A stretch of 64,000 nucleotides of DNA from an uncultured Clostridia bacterium (lineage in GTDB: Bacteria > Bacillota > Clostridia > TANB77 > CAG-508), in contig CAKPNF010000009.1 in assembly GCA_934168305.1 (NCBI GenBank), positions 1-64,000 on the forward strand. The letters run 5' to 3'. This document shows positions 30,807-40,570 of the stretch, piece after piece. Each line of letters starts with the position of its first letter. The first letter of the stretch is position 1. The notes under the pieces were generated by a model. The model did no database searches and was not told the DNA's origin. It was given only the letters and a program-made list of their open reading frames with translations. Made by a program: the position numbers and the translations under genes.

Positions 30807-30886
30807 GATGAACGAGCTGAGCGAGAAATTCGTAAAATTAAATTTAAAAAATTAATTTTATGATGAACGAACAAAGTGAGAGAAAG
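30807..30886 (+). repeat. Two GATGAACGA repeats upstream of rpsQ
   Basis: GATGAACGA occurs at 30807-30815 and 30862-30870, each followed by a variable GAGCGAG or GTGAGAG purine stretch; the second runs into the rpsQ ribosome site AAAGGATGG. The same motif is found twice before adk and once before rpsD. Confidence 0.75.
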
Positions 30887-30899
30887 GATGGATTCATAA

Positions 30900-31163
30900 A
30901 TGGAAGAAAGAAATCTTCGTAAAACTATGACTGGAACTGTAGTATCTGATAAAATGGATAAAACAGTAGTTGTAGCAGTTGAAACAAGTGTTAGACATGA
31001 AGTATATGGAAAAACAGTAAAAAGAACATATAAATTAAAAGCACATGACGAAAACAATGAATGTCATGTTGGTGACAAAGTTGAAGTTATGGAAACAAGA
31101 CCACTTTCTAAAGATAAAAGATGGAGAGTAGTTAAAATTGTTGAAAAAGCAATTATAAAATAA
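30900..31163 (+). CDS. rpsQ: 30S ribosomal protein S17
   Basis: S17 is a primary 16S rRNA binder with an OB fold. The 87-residue protein has [20 protein letters not shown] and the C-terminal [19 protein letters not shown]. The preceding 131-base gap carries the GATGAACGA repeats and an AT-rich hairpin, unlike the tight spacing elsewhere. Confidence 0.96.
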   Translation: MEERNLRKTMTGTVVSDKMDKTVVVAVETSVRHEVYGKTVKRTYKLKAHDENNECHVGDKVEVMETRPLSKDKRWRVVKIVEKAIIK

Positions 31164-31188
31164 ATAGTTATGAAGGGAGAATAACGAA

Positions 31189-31557
31189 ATGATACAACAA
31201 CAAACAATATTAAAAGTAGCAGACAACACAGGTGCAAAAGAAATCATGTGCATTAGATGTTTAGGTGGATCATACAGAAAAACATCTAACATTGGTGATG
31301 TAATAGTTGCTTCAGTTAAATCAGCAACACCAGGTGGCGTTGTTAAAAAAGGTGATGTTGTAAAAGCTGTTATAGTAAGATCTAAAAAAGGATTAAGAAG
31401 ACAAGATGGATCATATATAAAATTTGATGAAAATGCAGCTGTATTAATAAAAGAAGACGGTACTCCAAAAGGAACACGTATCTTTGGACCAGTTGCAAGA
31501 GAGTTAAGAGAAAAAGATTACATGAAAATTTTATCTCTAGCTCCAGAAGTTCTTTAA
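31189..31557 (+). CDS. rplN: 50S ribosomal protein L14
   Basis: L14 forms an intersubunit bridge. The 122-residue protein begins [20 protein letters not shown] and has [20 protein letters not shown] and the C-terminal [20 protein letters not shown], the standard L14 pattern and length. Confidence 0.97.
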   Translation: MIQQQTILKVADNTGAKEIMCIRCLGGSYRKTSNIGDVIVASVKSATPGGVVKKGDVVKAVIVRSKKGLRRQDGSYIKFDENAAVLIKEDGTPKGTRIFGPVARELREKDYMKILSLAPEVL

Positions 31558-31599
31558 GATGTTAAAGATAAGAAATATTAAGAAGGGAGGCAATCTCTA

Positions 31600-31908
31600 A
31601 TGAGAATAAAAAAAGGAGACAATGTTCAAATTTTATCAGGAAATGATAAAGGAAAAACAGGAGAAGTATTAGAAGTAATACCAAAAGCTGACAAAGTTGT
31701 TGTTAAAGGTGCTAACATTAGAAAAAAACATGTTAAACCAAGAAAACAAGGAGAAGAAGGCGGAATTATATCAGTTGAAGTTGCTATACCAAGTTCAAAA
31801 GTTAATGTAGTATGCCCTAAATGTGGAAAAACTACAAAAGTTGGATATAGTGAAGAAAAAGGTGTAAAAACTCGTATTTGTAAAAAATGCGGTGCAAAAT
31901 TAAAATAA
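31600..31908 (+). CDS. rplX: 50S ribosomal protein L24, zinc-ribbon form
   Basis: L24 starts 50S assembly. The 102-residue protein has the KOW motif KGDNVQILSGNDKGKTGEVL at the N-terminus. The C-terminal extension has two CXXC pairs (CPKC near residue 70 and CKKC near residue 95), a zinc-ribbon form seen in some Firmicutes. Confidence 0.95.
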   Translation: MRIKKGDNVQILSGNDKGKTGEVLEVIPKADKVVVKGANIRKKHVKPRKQGEEGGIISVEVAIPSSKVNVVCPKCGKTTKVGYSEEKGVKTRICKKCGAKLK

Positions 31909-31933
31909 ATAAAGAAGGGAGGACTAATTCATA

Positions 31934-32473
31934 ATGGAAAAATTAAGAGAACAATATGAAAAAGAAGTAGTTCCAGCATTAATGAAAAAATTCAATTATA
32001 AATCAGTTATGCAAGTTCCAAAACTTGATAAAATAGTTATTAATATAGGTTTAGGAGATACAAAAGAAAATCCTAAATCATTAGAAAATGCAATGAATGA
32101 TTTAACAATAATTACAGGTCAAAAACCAGTAATAACAAAAGCTAGAAAATCAATAGCTGCATTCAAATTAAGAGAAGGTGCAAACATAGGATGTAAAGTA
32201 ACATTAAGATCAGATAAAATGTATGATTTTGCATACAAACTATTCAATGTAGCACTTCCAAGAGTTAGAGATTTTAGGGGAGTTTCAGGAAATTCATTTG
32301 ATGGAAGAGGAAACTACTCAATGGGTATAAAAGAACAATTAATATTCCCAGAAATCGAATATGATAAAGTAGACAAATTAAGAGGTATGGATATTATATT
32401 CGTAACAACAGCTAATTCAGACGAAGAAGCAAAAGAATTATTAAAATTAATGGGAATGCCTTTTAAAAACTAG
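31934..32473 (+). CDS. rplE: 50S ribosomal protein L5
   Basis: L5 carries 5S rRNA into the central protuberance. The 179-residue protein has [38 protein letters not shown] and the C-terminal [18 protein letters not shown], all typical. It follows rplX after 25 bases with a GGGAGG site. Confidence 0.97.
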   Translation: MEKLREQYEKEVVPALMKKFNYKSVMQVPKLDKIVINIGLGDTKENPKSLENAMNDLTIITGQKPVITKARKSIAAFKLREGANIGCKVTLRSDKMYDFAYKLFNVALPRVRDFRGVSGNSFDGRGNYSMGIKEQLIFPEIEYDKVDKLRGMDIIFVTTANSDEEAKELLKLMGMPFKN

Positions 32474-32496
32474 TCAAAAGGAGGAAATAAAAAACT

Positions 32497-32682
32497 ATGG
32501 CTAAAAAATCAATGAAAATAAAACAAGCAAGACCACAAAAATACAGCACAAGAGAATATAATAGATGTAAATTATGTGGTAGACCACATGCATATATCAG
32601 AAAATATGGTATTTGCCGTGTTTGCTTTAGAGAATTAGCACATAAAGGTGAGATACCAGGAGTTAAAAAAGCTAGCTGGTAA
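32497..32682 (+). CDS. rpsZ: 30S ribosomal protein S14, zinc-binding type Z
   Basis: The 61-residue short S14 has [20 protein letters not shown], a CX2C-X12-CX2C zinc site, marking it as the C+ form. It ends [17 protein letters not shown]. Its stop codon is the first part of a family A foldback element. Confidence 0.97.
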   Translation: MAKKSMKIKQARPQKYSTREYNRCKLCGRPHAYIRKYGICRVCFRELAHKGEIPGVKKASW

Positions 32683-32732
32683 AATCGATTAAAAGTAGCA
32701 ATCCGCACATTTTACTACTTTGAATCAATTTT
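32681..32732. repeat. Minimal foldback element, family A (rpsZ-rpsH gap)
   Basis: AAAATCGATTAAAAGTAG (32681-32698) pairs with CTACTTTGAATCAATTTT (32715-32732) with two mismatches around a 16-base loop. At 52 bases it is the shortest member and begins inside the rpsZ stop codon. Confidence 0.85.
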
Positions 32733-32776
32733 AAATACACATTAAATAACTTTATAAAGAAAAGGAGGAAAAAGAG

Positions 32777-33175
32777 TTGAATACTACAGATCCAATTGCA
32801 GATATGTTAACAAGAATCAGAAATGCAAATACATCAAAACATAAAACAGTAGATATACCTGCATCAAAAATGAAAACAGGAATAGCTGAAATATTATTCA
32901 AAGAAGGATATATTAAAGCTTTTGAAGAAATAAAAAATGAAAATCAAGGAATCATCAGAGTTACTCTTAAATATGATGAAAAAGGAAATAGAGTAATTGA
33001 TGGATTAAAAAGAATTAGTAAACCAGGATTAAGAGTTTATGCATCTAAAGAAGAATTACCTAAAGTATTAAACGGTTTAGGTATAGCAATAATCTCTACA
33101 TCACAAGGTTTAAAAACAGATAAAGAAGCAAGACAATTAGGAGTAGGTGGAGAAGTATTAGCATATGTTTGGTAA
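32777..33175 (+). CDS. rpsH: 30S ribosomal protein S8
   Basis: S8 binds 16S helix 21 and represses the spc operon in E. coli. The 132-residue protein has [20 protein letters not shown] and the C-terminal [20 protein letters not shown]. It starts at TTG after AAAGGAGG; no in-frame ATG gives a full N-terminus. Confidence 0.96.
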   Translation: MNTTDPIADMLTRIRNANTSKHKTVDIPASKMKTGIAEILFKEGYIKAFEEIKNENQGIIRVTLKYDEKGNRVIDGLKRISKPGLRVYASKEELPKVLNGLGIAIISTSQGLKTDKEARQLGVGGEVLAYVW

Positions 33176-33233
33176 TATCCACTAAAAAGGCGAAAGCTAT
33201 ATGACATAATTCAAAAATAAGGAGGAAAAGAAA

Positions 33234-33770
33234 ATGTCAAGAATAGGAAATAAACCTATAACAGTACCTGATGGTGTAGAAGTAAAAATAGACGGACATA
33301 AAATTACTGTAAAAGGACCAAAAGGAACTTTAGAAAGAGAAATACATAAAAATATTTCTTTAGAAATGAATGATAATGTTATTAAAGTAACAAGAATTAA
33401 TGATGAACCAGCTAACAGAAGTTTACATGGTTTAACAAGAACTTTAATCAATAACATGATAATTGGTGTAAAAGATGAATACACTAAGGAATTACAAATT
33501 AATGGTGTTGGTTATAGAGTTGCAAAACAAGGAACAAGTTTAAATATGACTTTAGGATATTCACATCCAGTAATATTTGAAGCTCCTGAAGGAATTACTT
33601 TTGATGTTCCAAACCCAAATACAATTATAGTTAGAGGAATAGATAAAGAATTAGTAGGTCAAACAGCAGCTGTTGTAAGATCTAAGAGACCACCAGAAGT
33701 ATATAGAGGTAAAGGTATCAAATATGCTGATGAAGTTATTCGTCGTAAAGAGGGTAAAACTGGTAAATAA
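33234..33770 (+). CDS. rplF: 50S ribosomal protein L6
   Basis: L6 lies near the factor-binding site. The 178-residue protein begins MSRIGNKPITVPDGVEVKID, has the LHGLTRTLINNMIIGV segment and the C-terminal RSKRPPEVYRGKGIKYADEV. Normal two-domain length. Confidence 0.97.
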   Translation: MSRIGNKPITVPDGVEVKIDGHKITVKGPKGTLEREIHKNISLEMNDNVIKVTRINDEPANRSLHGLTRTLINNMIIGVKDEYTKELQINGVGYRVAKQGTSLNMTLGYSHPVIFEAPEGITFDVPNPNTIIVRGIDKELVGQTAAVVRSKRPPEVYRGKGIKYADEVIRRKEGKTGK

Positions 33771-33860
33771 ATTTAAATTAAAATAATAAACCAAAAATTT
33801 AAAATCTAAAACGAAACTGAGCATTTTAATAATGCAAAGCGTAGAGAAGGGAGAATAAAA

Positions 33861-34220
33861 ATGGTTAAGAAAACAGATAGAAAAATGGAAAGAACAAGAA
33901 GACATTTAAGAGTTAGAACAAAAATATCTGGAACAAGTGAAAGACCAAGATTATGTGTATATAGAAGTAATACAAATTTATATGTACAAATCGTAGATGA
34001 TGTTGCAGGAAATACATTAGTTAGTTGTTCAACATTAGACAAAGAAATCAAAACAAAACACGCAAACAAAGAAGCTGCTAAAGAAGTTGGAACAATGATA
34101 GCTAAAAAAGCATTAGAAAAAAATATCAAAACTGTAGTTTTCGACCGTGGTGGATACATCTATCATGGAGTAGTAAAAGAATTAGCAGAAGCTGCTAGAG
34201 AAGGCGGATTAGAGTTTTAG
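33861..34220 (+). CDS. rplR: 50S ribosomal protein L18
   Basis: L18 binds 5S rRNA with L5. The 119-residue protein has [20 protein letters not shown] near the N-terminus and [20 protein letters not shown] at the C-terminus. It follows a 90-base gap with no recognised structure. Confidence 0.97.
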   Translation: MVKKTDRKMERTRRHLRVRTKISGTSERPRLCVYRSNTNLYVQIVDDVAGNTLVSCSTLDKEIKTKHANKEAAKEVGTMIAKKALEKNIKTVVFDRGGYIYHGVVKELAEAAREGGLEF

Positions 34221-34243
34221 AAAAATAGGAAAGGAGAAAACCC

Positions 34244-34729
34244 ATGGAAGAAAAAAGCGAATTAAAAGAAAAAGTAGTTGCCATAAATAGAGTTGCAAAA
34301 GTTGTTAAAGGTGGTAGAACTTTTAGATTTAGTGCAGTAGTTGTAGTAGGTGACGAAAATGGACATATTGGTGTAGGTAATGGTAAAGCTGCTGAAGTTC
34401 CAGATGCAATTAAAAAAGCTATCCAAGAAGCTAAAAAGAACTTAGTAGAAGTTCCAGTTGTTGATACAACAGTACCACATGAATTTGTTGGAAAATTTGG
34501 TAGTGCAAAAGTTTTATTAAAACCAGCTGCTGTTGGTACTGGATTAATAGCAGGAGGAAGTGTTAGACCAGTATTAGAGCTTGCAGGATATAAAAATATA
34601 AGAACAAAAGTTATTGGAACAAACAATCCAAGAAATGTTGTTTATGCTACAATTGAAGGGTTAAAAGCTATGCAAACAGCTGAACAAGTAGCTAAAAAAA
34701 GAGGTAAAAAAGTAGAAGAAATATTATAA
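34244..34729 (+). CDS. rpsE: 30S ribosomal protein S5
   Basis: S5 acts in decoding accuracy and mRNA entry. The 161-residue protein has [40 protein letters not shown] and [17 protein letters not shown]. In most bacteria rpmD (L30) follows; here only a 67-base gap separates it from rplO. Confidence 0.97.
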   Translation: MEEKSELKEKVVAINRVAKVVKGGRTFRFSAVVVVGDENGHIGVGNGKAAEVPDAIKKAIQEAKKNLVEVPVVDTTVPHEFVGKFGSAKVLLKPAAVGTGLIAGGSVRPVLELAGYKNIRTKVIGTNNPRNVVYATIEGLKAMQTAEQVAKKRGKKVEEIL

Positions 34730-34796
34730 TAAACTACGAAAAAATGAATGGGAATATATCCCTTGTCATAAAAGAAAGAGGAGGTGCAAGCACAAA

Positions 34797-35231
34797 ATGA
34801 AACTAGGAGAATTAAAACCAGCTGAAGAAAGAGTTTCAAGAAGAAGAGTTGGACGTGGAATTGGTTCTGGACTTGGAAAAACTTCAGGAAGAGGACATAA
34901 AGGACAAAAAGCAAGATCAGGCGGTGGAGTAAGAAGAGGATTTGAAGGTGGTCAAACACCATTATATAGAAGATTACCAAAAAGAGGATTCACAAATATC
35001 CATGCTAAAAATTATACAGAAGTAACATTAACAATGTTAAATAAATCAACAGTTACAGATGTTACTGCAGAAACTTTATTAGCTGATGGAATAATCGGAA
35101 AAGTAAATGATGGAATAGTTGTATTAGCAACAGGAAAATTAGAGAAAAAATTAAACATTAAAGCTAATAGATTTACTGCAAAAGCAAAAGAAGAAATTGA
35201 AGCTTTAGGCGGAAAGGCTGAGGTGATTTAA
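34797..35231 (+). CDS. rplO: 50S ribosomal protein L15
   Basis: L15 is a late 50S assembly protein. The 144-residue protein begins [20 protein letters not shown] and has [20 protein letters not shown] and [18 protein letters not shown]. Its TAA is directly followed by the secY start. Confidence 0.97.
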   Translation: MKLGELKPAEERVSRRRVGRGIGSGLGKTSGRGHKGQKARSGGGVRRGFEGGQTPLYRRLPKRGFTNIHAKNYTEVTLTMLNKSTVTDVTAETLLADGIIGKVNDGIVVLATGKLEKKLNIKANRFTAKAKEEIEALGGKAEVI

Positions 35232-36551
35232 TTGTTTAAAACAATCAAAAATGCATTTAAGACACCTGATGTAAGAAAAAGAATATTATATACACTATTA
35301 TTAATAGTAATTTTTAGATTAGGATGCTATATTACTGTACCAGGAGTTAATAGTATAGCTCTTAATGAAGCTATGACAAACAATAATGGAGTAGCAGGAC
35401 TAATAGATATGATTTCAGGAGGAGCATTTTCTAGATTTTCTGTTTTTGCAATGTCAATAAGTCCTTACATAACAGCTTCAATTGTTATTCAATTATTAGG
35501 AATGATAATTCCATCTTTGGAAAGACTAACTAAAGAAGGTGGAGAAGAAGGTAGAAAGAAGATTAATAAATATACAAAAATGTTAACATTAGTTTTGGCT
35601 TTAGTTGAAGCTATTGGTGTATTTGTATCATATAAATCTTCTGGAATATTCGTAAATACAAATTTTGCTACAGCTGCTTTGATAGTAATATCTTTAGTTG
35701 CTGGAACATCAATATTAATGTGGCTTGGAGATGAGATAACCAATAAGGGAATAGGAAATGGAATTTCAATGATTATCTTTATAGGAATTATTTCAGGATT
35801 ACCAAGTTTTGTAACAACATTATGGAAATTAATATTTACAAGTGCAGGATTTAGTACAACAGGATTATTAATGGCAATTGGAATATTAATTGGTGCTATA
35901 ATATTAATAGCAGGAGTTGTATTTATACAACAAGCTGAAAGAAGAGTGCCTGTACAATATTCTAAAAAAGTTGTCGGAAGAAAAATGGTTGGAGCACAAA
36001 ATACACATATACCATTAAAATTAGCTATGGCAGGAGTAATGCCAATAATATTTGCATCATCATTTTTAACATTCCCAGCAATGTTAATATCAATATTTGC
36101 AAAAGATATTACTAATTTAAGTGGATTTTGGGCTGGAGTATATAAATTTTCAATAGCAACATCATCTTCAAGTGTTGGTATTGGATATACAATTGCCAAT
36201 GCATTAGTATATTTAGTATTAATTATGGCATTTACATTTTTCTATACTTATGCAACATTCAATCCAGCAGAAGTATCAAATAATATTAAACAAAATGGTG
36301 GATTTATTCCAGGAATAAGAGCTGGAAAACCTACAACAGAATATTTATCATCAATAATATCTAAATTAACATGGTTTGGTGGATTTTTCTTAGCAGTAAT
36401 AGCAATATTACCAATGCTACTAAGATTCACTGGATTAAATATAGCATTTGGTGGTACATCAATATTAATTGTTGTGGGTGTAGCATTAGAAACTGTACAA
36501 CAATTAGAATCATTATTAGTAATGAGACACTATAAAGGATTCTTAGAATAA
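35232..36551 (+). CDS. secY: Preprotein translocase channel SecY
   Basis: SecY forms the protein-conducting channel of the inner membrane with SecE and SecG. The 439-residue protein has ten membrane helices, an N-terminal FRLGCYITVPGVNS, the plug region GLIDMISGGAFSRFSVFAMS, and C-terminal GIRAGKPTTEYL. It starts at TTG immediately after the rplO stop, with a GAGGTGATT site inside rplO. Confidence 0.97.
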   Translation: MFKTIKNAFKTPDVRKRILYTLLLIVIFRLGCYITVPGVNSIALNEAMTNNNGVAGLIDMISGGAFSRFSVFAMSISPYITASIVIQLLGMIIPSLERLTKEGGEEGRKKINKYTKMLTLVLALVEAIGVFVSYKSSGIFVNTNFATAALIVISLVAGTSILMWLGDEITNKGIGNGISMIIFIGIISGLPSFVTTLWKLIFTSAGFSTTGLLMAIGILIGAIILIAGVVFIQQAERRVPVQYSKKVVGRKMVGAQNTHIPLKLAMAGVMPIIFASSFLTFPAMLISIFAKDITNLSGFWAGVYKFSIATSSSSVGIGYTIANALVYLVLIMAFTFFYTYATFNPAEVSNNIKQNGGFIPGIRAGKPTTEYLSSIISKLTWFGGFFLAVIAILPMLLRFTGLNIAFGGTSILIVVGVALETVQQLESLLVMRHYKGFLE

Positions 36552-36670
36552 AAAATGTATAACATTGTGGGGGAGATATGGATTTACATATCACCCTATA
36601 ATGATTTTTATAATGTTTATTAAATTATTAATAAATATTATAAAGATTATTATAAAGAATAATCTGGTTT

Positions 36671-36773
36671 TAGAATGACGATGAACGAAGCGAAGCGATA
36701 AGATTTGGCAGACGAAATTTTTGAAAAAAATTTAGGATGACGATGAACGAAGCGAAGCGAAGTGAAAGGAGAA
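36671..36773 (+). repeat. Duplicated GATGAACGAAGCGAAGCGA repeats upstream of adk
   Basis: A segment beginning TAGAATGAC or TAGGATGAC and running through GATGAACGAAGCGAAGCGA occurs at 36671-36699 and again at 36733-36761, a period of 62 bases. The second copy continues into the adk ribosome site AAAGGAG. The GCGAA units are short tandem repeats. The rest of the secY-adk gap (36552-36670) holds a TATAATG/AATATTATA-type inverted repeat but no gene. Confidence 0.85.
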
Positions 36774-36779
36774 TATTTA

Positions 36780-37439
36780 ATGATAATTATTATGTTAGGT
36801 GCACCTGGGACAGGAAAAGGAACTGTTGCTGGAGTATTACAGGAAAATCTTGGAATTAAACAAGTATCGACAGGAGATATATTTAGAAAAAATATAAAAG
36901 AAGGTACAGAATTAGGAAAATTAGCAGAAAAATATATAACAATAGGACAATTAGTACCAGATGATGTAACTGTAAAGGTTGTTGAAGAAAGACTAAATGA
37001 GCCAGATGTAGAAAATGGAATAATATTAGATGGATTTCCTAGAACAGTAAAACAAGCGGAAGAACTAGATAGAATATTAGCAAAAAAAGGAAAAAAAGTT
37101 GATAAAGTAATAAATTTAACAACACCAGATGAAGAGATAATAGAAAGAATTGTAAATAGAAGAGTATGTTCAAACCAAGAATGTAAAGCTGTATATAATT
37201 TGATTTTAAATCCACCAAAAAAAGAAGGAATATGTGATAAATGTGGTTCAGAATTAATAATAAGAAAAGATGATACAGAAGAAACTGTAAAAGCAAGACT
37301 TAAGACATATTTTGAACAGACAAGTCCATTAGTTGAATACTATGAAAAACAAAACATTGTTTTAACAGAATTAGTTAGTAAATCAGTTAATAAATTGGGA
37401 AAAGATGTAGCAGATGAAATTACAAGAATTTTAAAATAA
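36780..37439 (+). CDS. adk: Adenylate kinase, zinc-containing
   Basis: Adenylate kinase interconverts ATP, AMP and ADP. The 219-residue protein has a slightly unusual P-loop GAPGTGKGT at residues 7-15, the AMP site segment DGFPRTVKQAEEL, and a LID domain with CSNQEC and CDKC, a four-cysteine zinc site. I start it at 36780 after AAAGGAG rather than at an in-frame ATG at 36762, which lies inside the repeat. Confidence 0.96.
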   Translation: MIIIMLGAPGTGKGTVAGVLQENLGIKQVSTGDIFRKNIKEGTELGKLAEKYITIGQLVPDDVTVKVVEERLNEPDVENGIILDGFPRTVKQAEELDRILAKKGKKVDKVINLTTPDEEIIERIVNRRVCSNQECKAVYNLILNPPKKEGICDKCGSELIIRKDDTEETVKARLKTYFEQTSPLVEYYEKQNIVLTELVSKSVNKLGKDVADEITRILK

Positions 37440-37506
37440 GATAAAGAAGAACACGAAATATCTTATTAAAAATGTTGAAAGATAATTAAAAAAGGAGATA
37501 ACTAAA

Positions 37507-38277
37507 ATGGTAACAATAAAATCAAAAAAGGAAATAGAACTTATGAGAGAAGCTTGCAAAGTAGTTGCCAGGGTATATCAAGAATTGGAAAAACACATAA
37601 AACCTGGAATATCAACATTAGAATTAGATCAAATTGCTGAAAATACTATGAGAAAATTAGGGGCAATACCAGCAGAAAAAGGCTATGACCCTGGAATAAG
37701 AGGAGTACCTAAATTTCCAGCTTCTATATGTGTATCAATTAATGATGAAGTTATACATGGAATTCCTTCAAAATACAGAATTTTAAAAGAGGGAGATATA
37801 GTGAGTGTAGATACTGTTGCTCTAAAAAAAGGATTTAATGGAGATGCCGCTAGAACATTTATTGTTGGAAAAACATCTAAAGAAAATCAAAGATTAGTAG
37901 ACGTAACTAAACAAGCATTTTTTGAAGGAATAAAATATGCAAAACCAGGAAATAGAATTGGAGATGTATGTCATGCAATAGGAGAATACGTACATTCACA
38001 AGGATTTTCTGTTGTAAGAGAATTTCAAGGACATGGAATAGGAAAAGAAATGCATGAAGACCCAGGAATACCAAATTACGGAAAGGCTGGAAGAGGAATT
38101 AGACTTAAACCGGGTATGACTTTAGCTATTGAACCAATGGTTATCCAAGGAAAACCGAATATTTTAGAACTTGAAGATGGATGGACAATAATAACAGAGG
38201 ATGGAAGTATGGCAGCACATTATGAAAATACAATTTTAATTACAGAAAAAGAGCCAGAAATATTGACAATACTTTAG
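37507..38277 (+). CDS. map: Methionine aminopeptidase, type I
   Basis: MAP removes the initiator methionine from nascent proteins. The 256-residue protein has the metal ligands in DTVALKKGFNGDAARTF, FQGHGIGKEMHEDPGIPNYG and MTLAIEPMV, plus the final glutamate in a MAAHYENTILIT segment. AAAGGAG precedes the ATG. A strong promoter for infA lies in its last codons. Confidence 0.97.
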   Translation: MVTIKSKKEIELMREACKVVARVYQELEKHIKPGISTLELDQIAENTMRKLGAIPAEKGYDPGIRGVPKFPASICVSINDEVIHGIPSKYRILKEGDIVSVDTVALKKGFNGDAARTFIVGKTSKENQRLVDVTKQAFFEGIKYAKPGNRIGDVCHAIGEYVHSQGFSVVREFQGHGIGKEMHEDPGIPNYGKAGRGIRLKPGMTLAIEPMVIQGKPNILELEDGWTIITEDGSMAAHYENTILITEKEPEILTIL

Positions 38278-38291
38278 TATTAGTGTATAAT
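38263..38291 (+). promoter_or_regulatory. Internal promoter for infA-rpmJ-rpsM
   Basis: TTGACA (38263-38268), a 17-base spacer and TATAAT (38286-38291) form a perfect consensus. The -35 box lies within the last codons of map. It would let the distal part of the cluster (infA to rplQ) be transcribed independently. Confidence 0.88.
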
Positions 38292-38360
38292 GTAATAGTT
38301 ATTATTAAAATGGAAAAATTGTGAAGATAATAATAAATTTGCTCTATAGGAGGGGATATC

Positions 38361-38579
38361 TTGGCAAAGGAAGATGTTATAGAAGTAGAAGGAACAGTAG
38401 TGGAGTCACTACCAAATACAAATTTCAAAGTTGAACTTGAAAATGGACATCAAATATTAGCACATATTTCAGGAAAACTTAGAATGAATTATATAAAAAT
38501 TCTACCAGGTGATAAAGTAAAAGTTGAACTTTCACCATATGACTTAACTAAGGGTCGTATAATCTGGAGAGCAAAATAA
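38361..38579 (+). CDS. infA: Translation initiation factor IF-1
   Basis: IF-1 blocks the A site during initiation. The 72-residue OB-fold protein has [20 protein letters not shown] and the C-terminal [12 protein letters not shown]. It starts at TTG after AGGAGGGG. It comes first after the internal promoter. Confidence 0.97.
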   Translation: MAKEDVIEVEGTVVESLPNTNFKVELENGHQILAHISGKLRMNYIKILPGDKVKVELSPYDLTKGRIIWRAK

Positions 38580-38641
38580 AACAAAAAATTAACCCAAATA
38601 TATAAAGCTTAAAAGCTAATAAAGTAGGAGGTGCAAAAAAC

Positions 38642-38755
38642 ATGAAAGTAAGACCATCAGTAAAGAAAATATGTGACAAATGTAAAGTAATAAAAAGAAA
38701 AGGGGTAATTAGAGTTATCTGCGAAAACCCTAAACACAAACAAAGACAAGGATAA
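38642..38755 (+). CDS. rpmJ: 50S ribosomal protein L36, zinc form
   Basis: This 37-residue protein reads [19 protein letters not shown] and ends [13 protein letters not shown]11, C14, C27 and H32 form the zinc site of the C+ form of L36. A GTAGGAGGTG site precedes the ATG. It has its usual place between infA and rpsM. Confidence 0.96.
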   Translation: MKVRPSVKKICDKCKVIKRKGVIRVICENPKHKQRQG

Positions 38756-38770
38756 TTTAAATAAGTTTAT

Positions 38771-38883
38771 AACACAAATAGGTAGCGGCTGTGAAGTATG
38801 TAAAAATACTAAACATATCGATTTGTGTTTATATATATGTCTTAAATATATCTAAAGACCCAATAGCATGGGTGCATTTCACC
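38771..38883 (+). other. Structured leader upstream of rpsM
   Basis: AACACAAAT (38771-38779) pairs with ATTTGTGTT (38821-38829), enclosing an AGTAT/ATACT hairpin and a GTAGCGGCTGTG stretch. Two further small hairpins follow, ACCCA/TGGGT (38858-38873) and GGTG/CACC. The 181-base gap is long for this operon; an autoregulatory leader for rpsM-rpsK-rpsD is plausible but unproven. Confidence 0.5.
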
Positions 38884-38936
38884 TTTAGAGAAAATAAAGA
38901 CAAACATTAATTAAAAATTTGGAGGTGCAAAATAAT

Positions 38937-39305
38937 ATGGCTCGTATAGCAGGAGTAGATCTACCTAAAGAAAAAAGAGTAGAAATAGGACTTACATATA
39001 TTTATGGAATAGGATTAACAAGCTCTCAAAAAATTCTAGCAAAGGCTGGCATAAACCCAGATACTAGAGTAAAAGACTTAACTGATGATGAAGTTAATAG
39101 CATAAGAAAAGTTATTGATGAATCATATACAGTTGAAGGTGATTTAAGAAGAGAAGTGGCTTTAAACATAAAAAGACTTACAGAAATAGGATGTTACAGA
39201 GGATTAAGACATAGAAAAGGATTACCTGTAAGAGGACAAAGAACAAAAACTAATGCTAGAACAAGAAAAGGTCCAAGAAAACTTGTAAGCAAAAGTAAAA
39301 AATAA
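38937..39305 (+). CDS. rpsM: 30S ribosomal protein S13
   Basis: S13 bridges to the 50S subunit from the 30S head. The 122-residue protein begins [19 protein letters not shown] and ends with [17 protein letters not shown]. The ATG at 38937 is used because GGAGGTG lies just before it; the in-frame ATG at 38919 precedes that site. Confidence 0.97.
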   Translation: MARIAGVDLPKEKRVEIGLTYIYGIGLTSSQKILAKAGINPDTRVKDLTDDEVNSIRKVIDESYTVEGDLRREVALNIKRLTEIGCYRGLRHRKGLPVRGQRTKTNARTRKGPRKLVSKSKK

Positions 39306-39347
39306 AAAATAAAAGTTCACTTAAAATGAAGGAGGGAATTTTAAAAA

Positions 39348-39746
39348 ATGGCTAATAATAAAACAACAAGAAAACCAGTAGCTAGAAGAAATAGAAAAAA
39401 CATTGAAAAAGGTGAAGCACATATTCATTCTAGTTTTAACAATACAATAGTTACAATAACAGATACACAAGGTAATGCAATATCATGGGGAAGTGCTGGA
39501 GAATTAGGATTCAAAGGTTCAAGAAAAAGTACACCATTTGCTGCAGGACAAGTAGCTGAAACAGCAGCTAAAGCAGCTATGGAACATGGCTTAAAAACAG
39601 TAGAAGTATTTGTTAAAGGACCAGGAGCTGGAAGAGAAGCTGCAATTAGAGCACTTCAAACAGCAGGTTTAGAAATAAGTGCAATAAAAGATGTAACACC
39701 AATACCACACAATGGATGTAGACCACCAAAAAGAAGAAGAGTATAA
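39348..39746 (+). CDS. rpsK: 30S ribosomal protein S11
   Basis: S11 shapes the platform near the mRNA exit. The 132-residue protein has [39 protein letters not shown] and the C-terminal [16 protein letters not shown], all standard. A GGAGGG site precedes it. Confidence 0.97.
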   Translation: MANNKTTRKPVARRNRKNIEKGEAHIHSSFNNTIVTITDTQGNAISWGSAGELGFKGSRKSTPFAAGQVAETAAKAAMEHGLKTVEVFVKGPGAGREAAIRALQTAGLEISAIKDVTPIPHNGCRPPKRRRV

Positions 39747-39798
39747 AAATAAAGTTGCAGGATAAGATTTACAAAATCAAAAATCATTTTTATTTTGT

Positions 39799-39827
39799 GA
39801 TGAACGAATTAAATGAGTGAAAGGAGT
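39799..39827 (+). repeat. GATGAACGA repeat upstream of rpsD
   Basis: GATGAACGA (39799-39807) is followed by ATTAAATGAGTGAAAGGAG, which ends in the rpsD ribosome site. This is the fifth copy of the motif in the ribosomal cluster and has the same GTGAAAGGAG end as the second adk copy. Confidence 0.75.
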
Positions 39828-39833
39828 ATAAAA

Positions 39834-40460
39834 ATGGCAAGATATAAAGACGAACAATGTCGTAGATGCCGTAGAGAAGGACAAAAATTGTTCTTAAAAG
39901 GTGAAAGATGTTATACAGATAAATGTAGTATATCAAGAAGAAATTATGCACCAGGACAACATGGTCAAAAAAGAGCAAAACTATCTGAATACGGTACACA
40001 ATTAAGAGAAAAACAAAAAACAAAAGCATATTATGGAGTTGGAGAAAAACAATTCAGAAAATATTTTGAAATGGCTTCAAATAAAAAAGGTGTAACAGGT
40101 GAAAATCTATTACAAATATTAGAAAGTAGATTAGACAATGTTGTATACAGATTAGGATTCGGAACATCTAGAGCTCAAGCAAGACAATTTGTAAACCACG
40201 GACAATTTGAAGTAAATGGTAAAAAAGTTGATATACCATCATACTTAGTAAAAGCAGGAGATATAATAACTGTAAGAGAAAGCAAGAAAGACAACTCTAC
40301 ATTAAAAGCAAATATAGAATTAAATTCAGCTAGACCAGTTCCAGCTTGGTTAGAAAGAGATAACGAAAAAATAAGTGGTAAAGTAGTTAGATTATCAACT
40401 AGAGAAGATATTGATCTTCCAATAGAAGAACATTTAATAGTAGAGCTTTACTCAAAATAA
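39834..40460 (+). CDS. rpsD: 30S ribosomal protein S4, zinc form
   Basis: S4 starts 30S assembly and is a translational repressor in many bacteria. The 208-residue protein begins [19 protein letters not shown] with four cysteines (C9, C12, C26, C31) in a zinc-knuckle arrangement, then [15 protein letters not shown] and the S4 RNA-binding domain. ATG 39834 follows AAAGGAG. Presence of rpsD in the alpha operon differs from B. subtilis, where it stands apart. Confidence 0.97.
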   Translation: MARYKDEQCRRCRREGQKLFLKGERCYTDKCSISRRNYAPGQHGQKRAKLSEYGTQLREKQKTKAYYGVGEKQFRKYFEMASNKKGVTGENLLQILESRLDNVVYRLGFGTSRAQARQFVNHGQFEVNGKKVDIPSYLVKAGDIITVRESKKDNSTLKANIELNSARPVPAWLERDNEKISGKVVRLSTREDIDLPIEEHLIVELYSK

Positions 40461-40570
40461 TAGTTTTTGAAAGTAAGTGTAAAGGTTTAATCAAAACTTT
40501 AAAATTTTACTTAAGAAAACTTATGAAGTTTTTAAGGAGTTTGAGAATAATCTCAATTTAGGAGGTAAAA

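Noticed and set aside
35489..36199. Long minus-strand open frame opposite secY
   Set aside because: Antisense shadow of the SecY membrane helices; no ribosome site and unnatural Asn/Ile/Thr composition.
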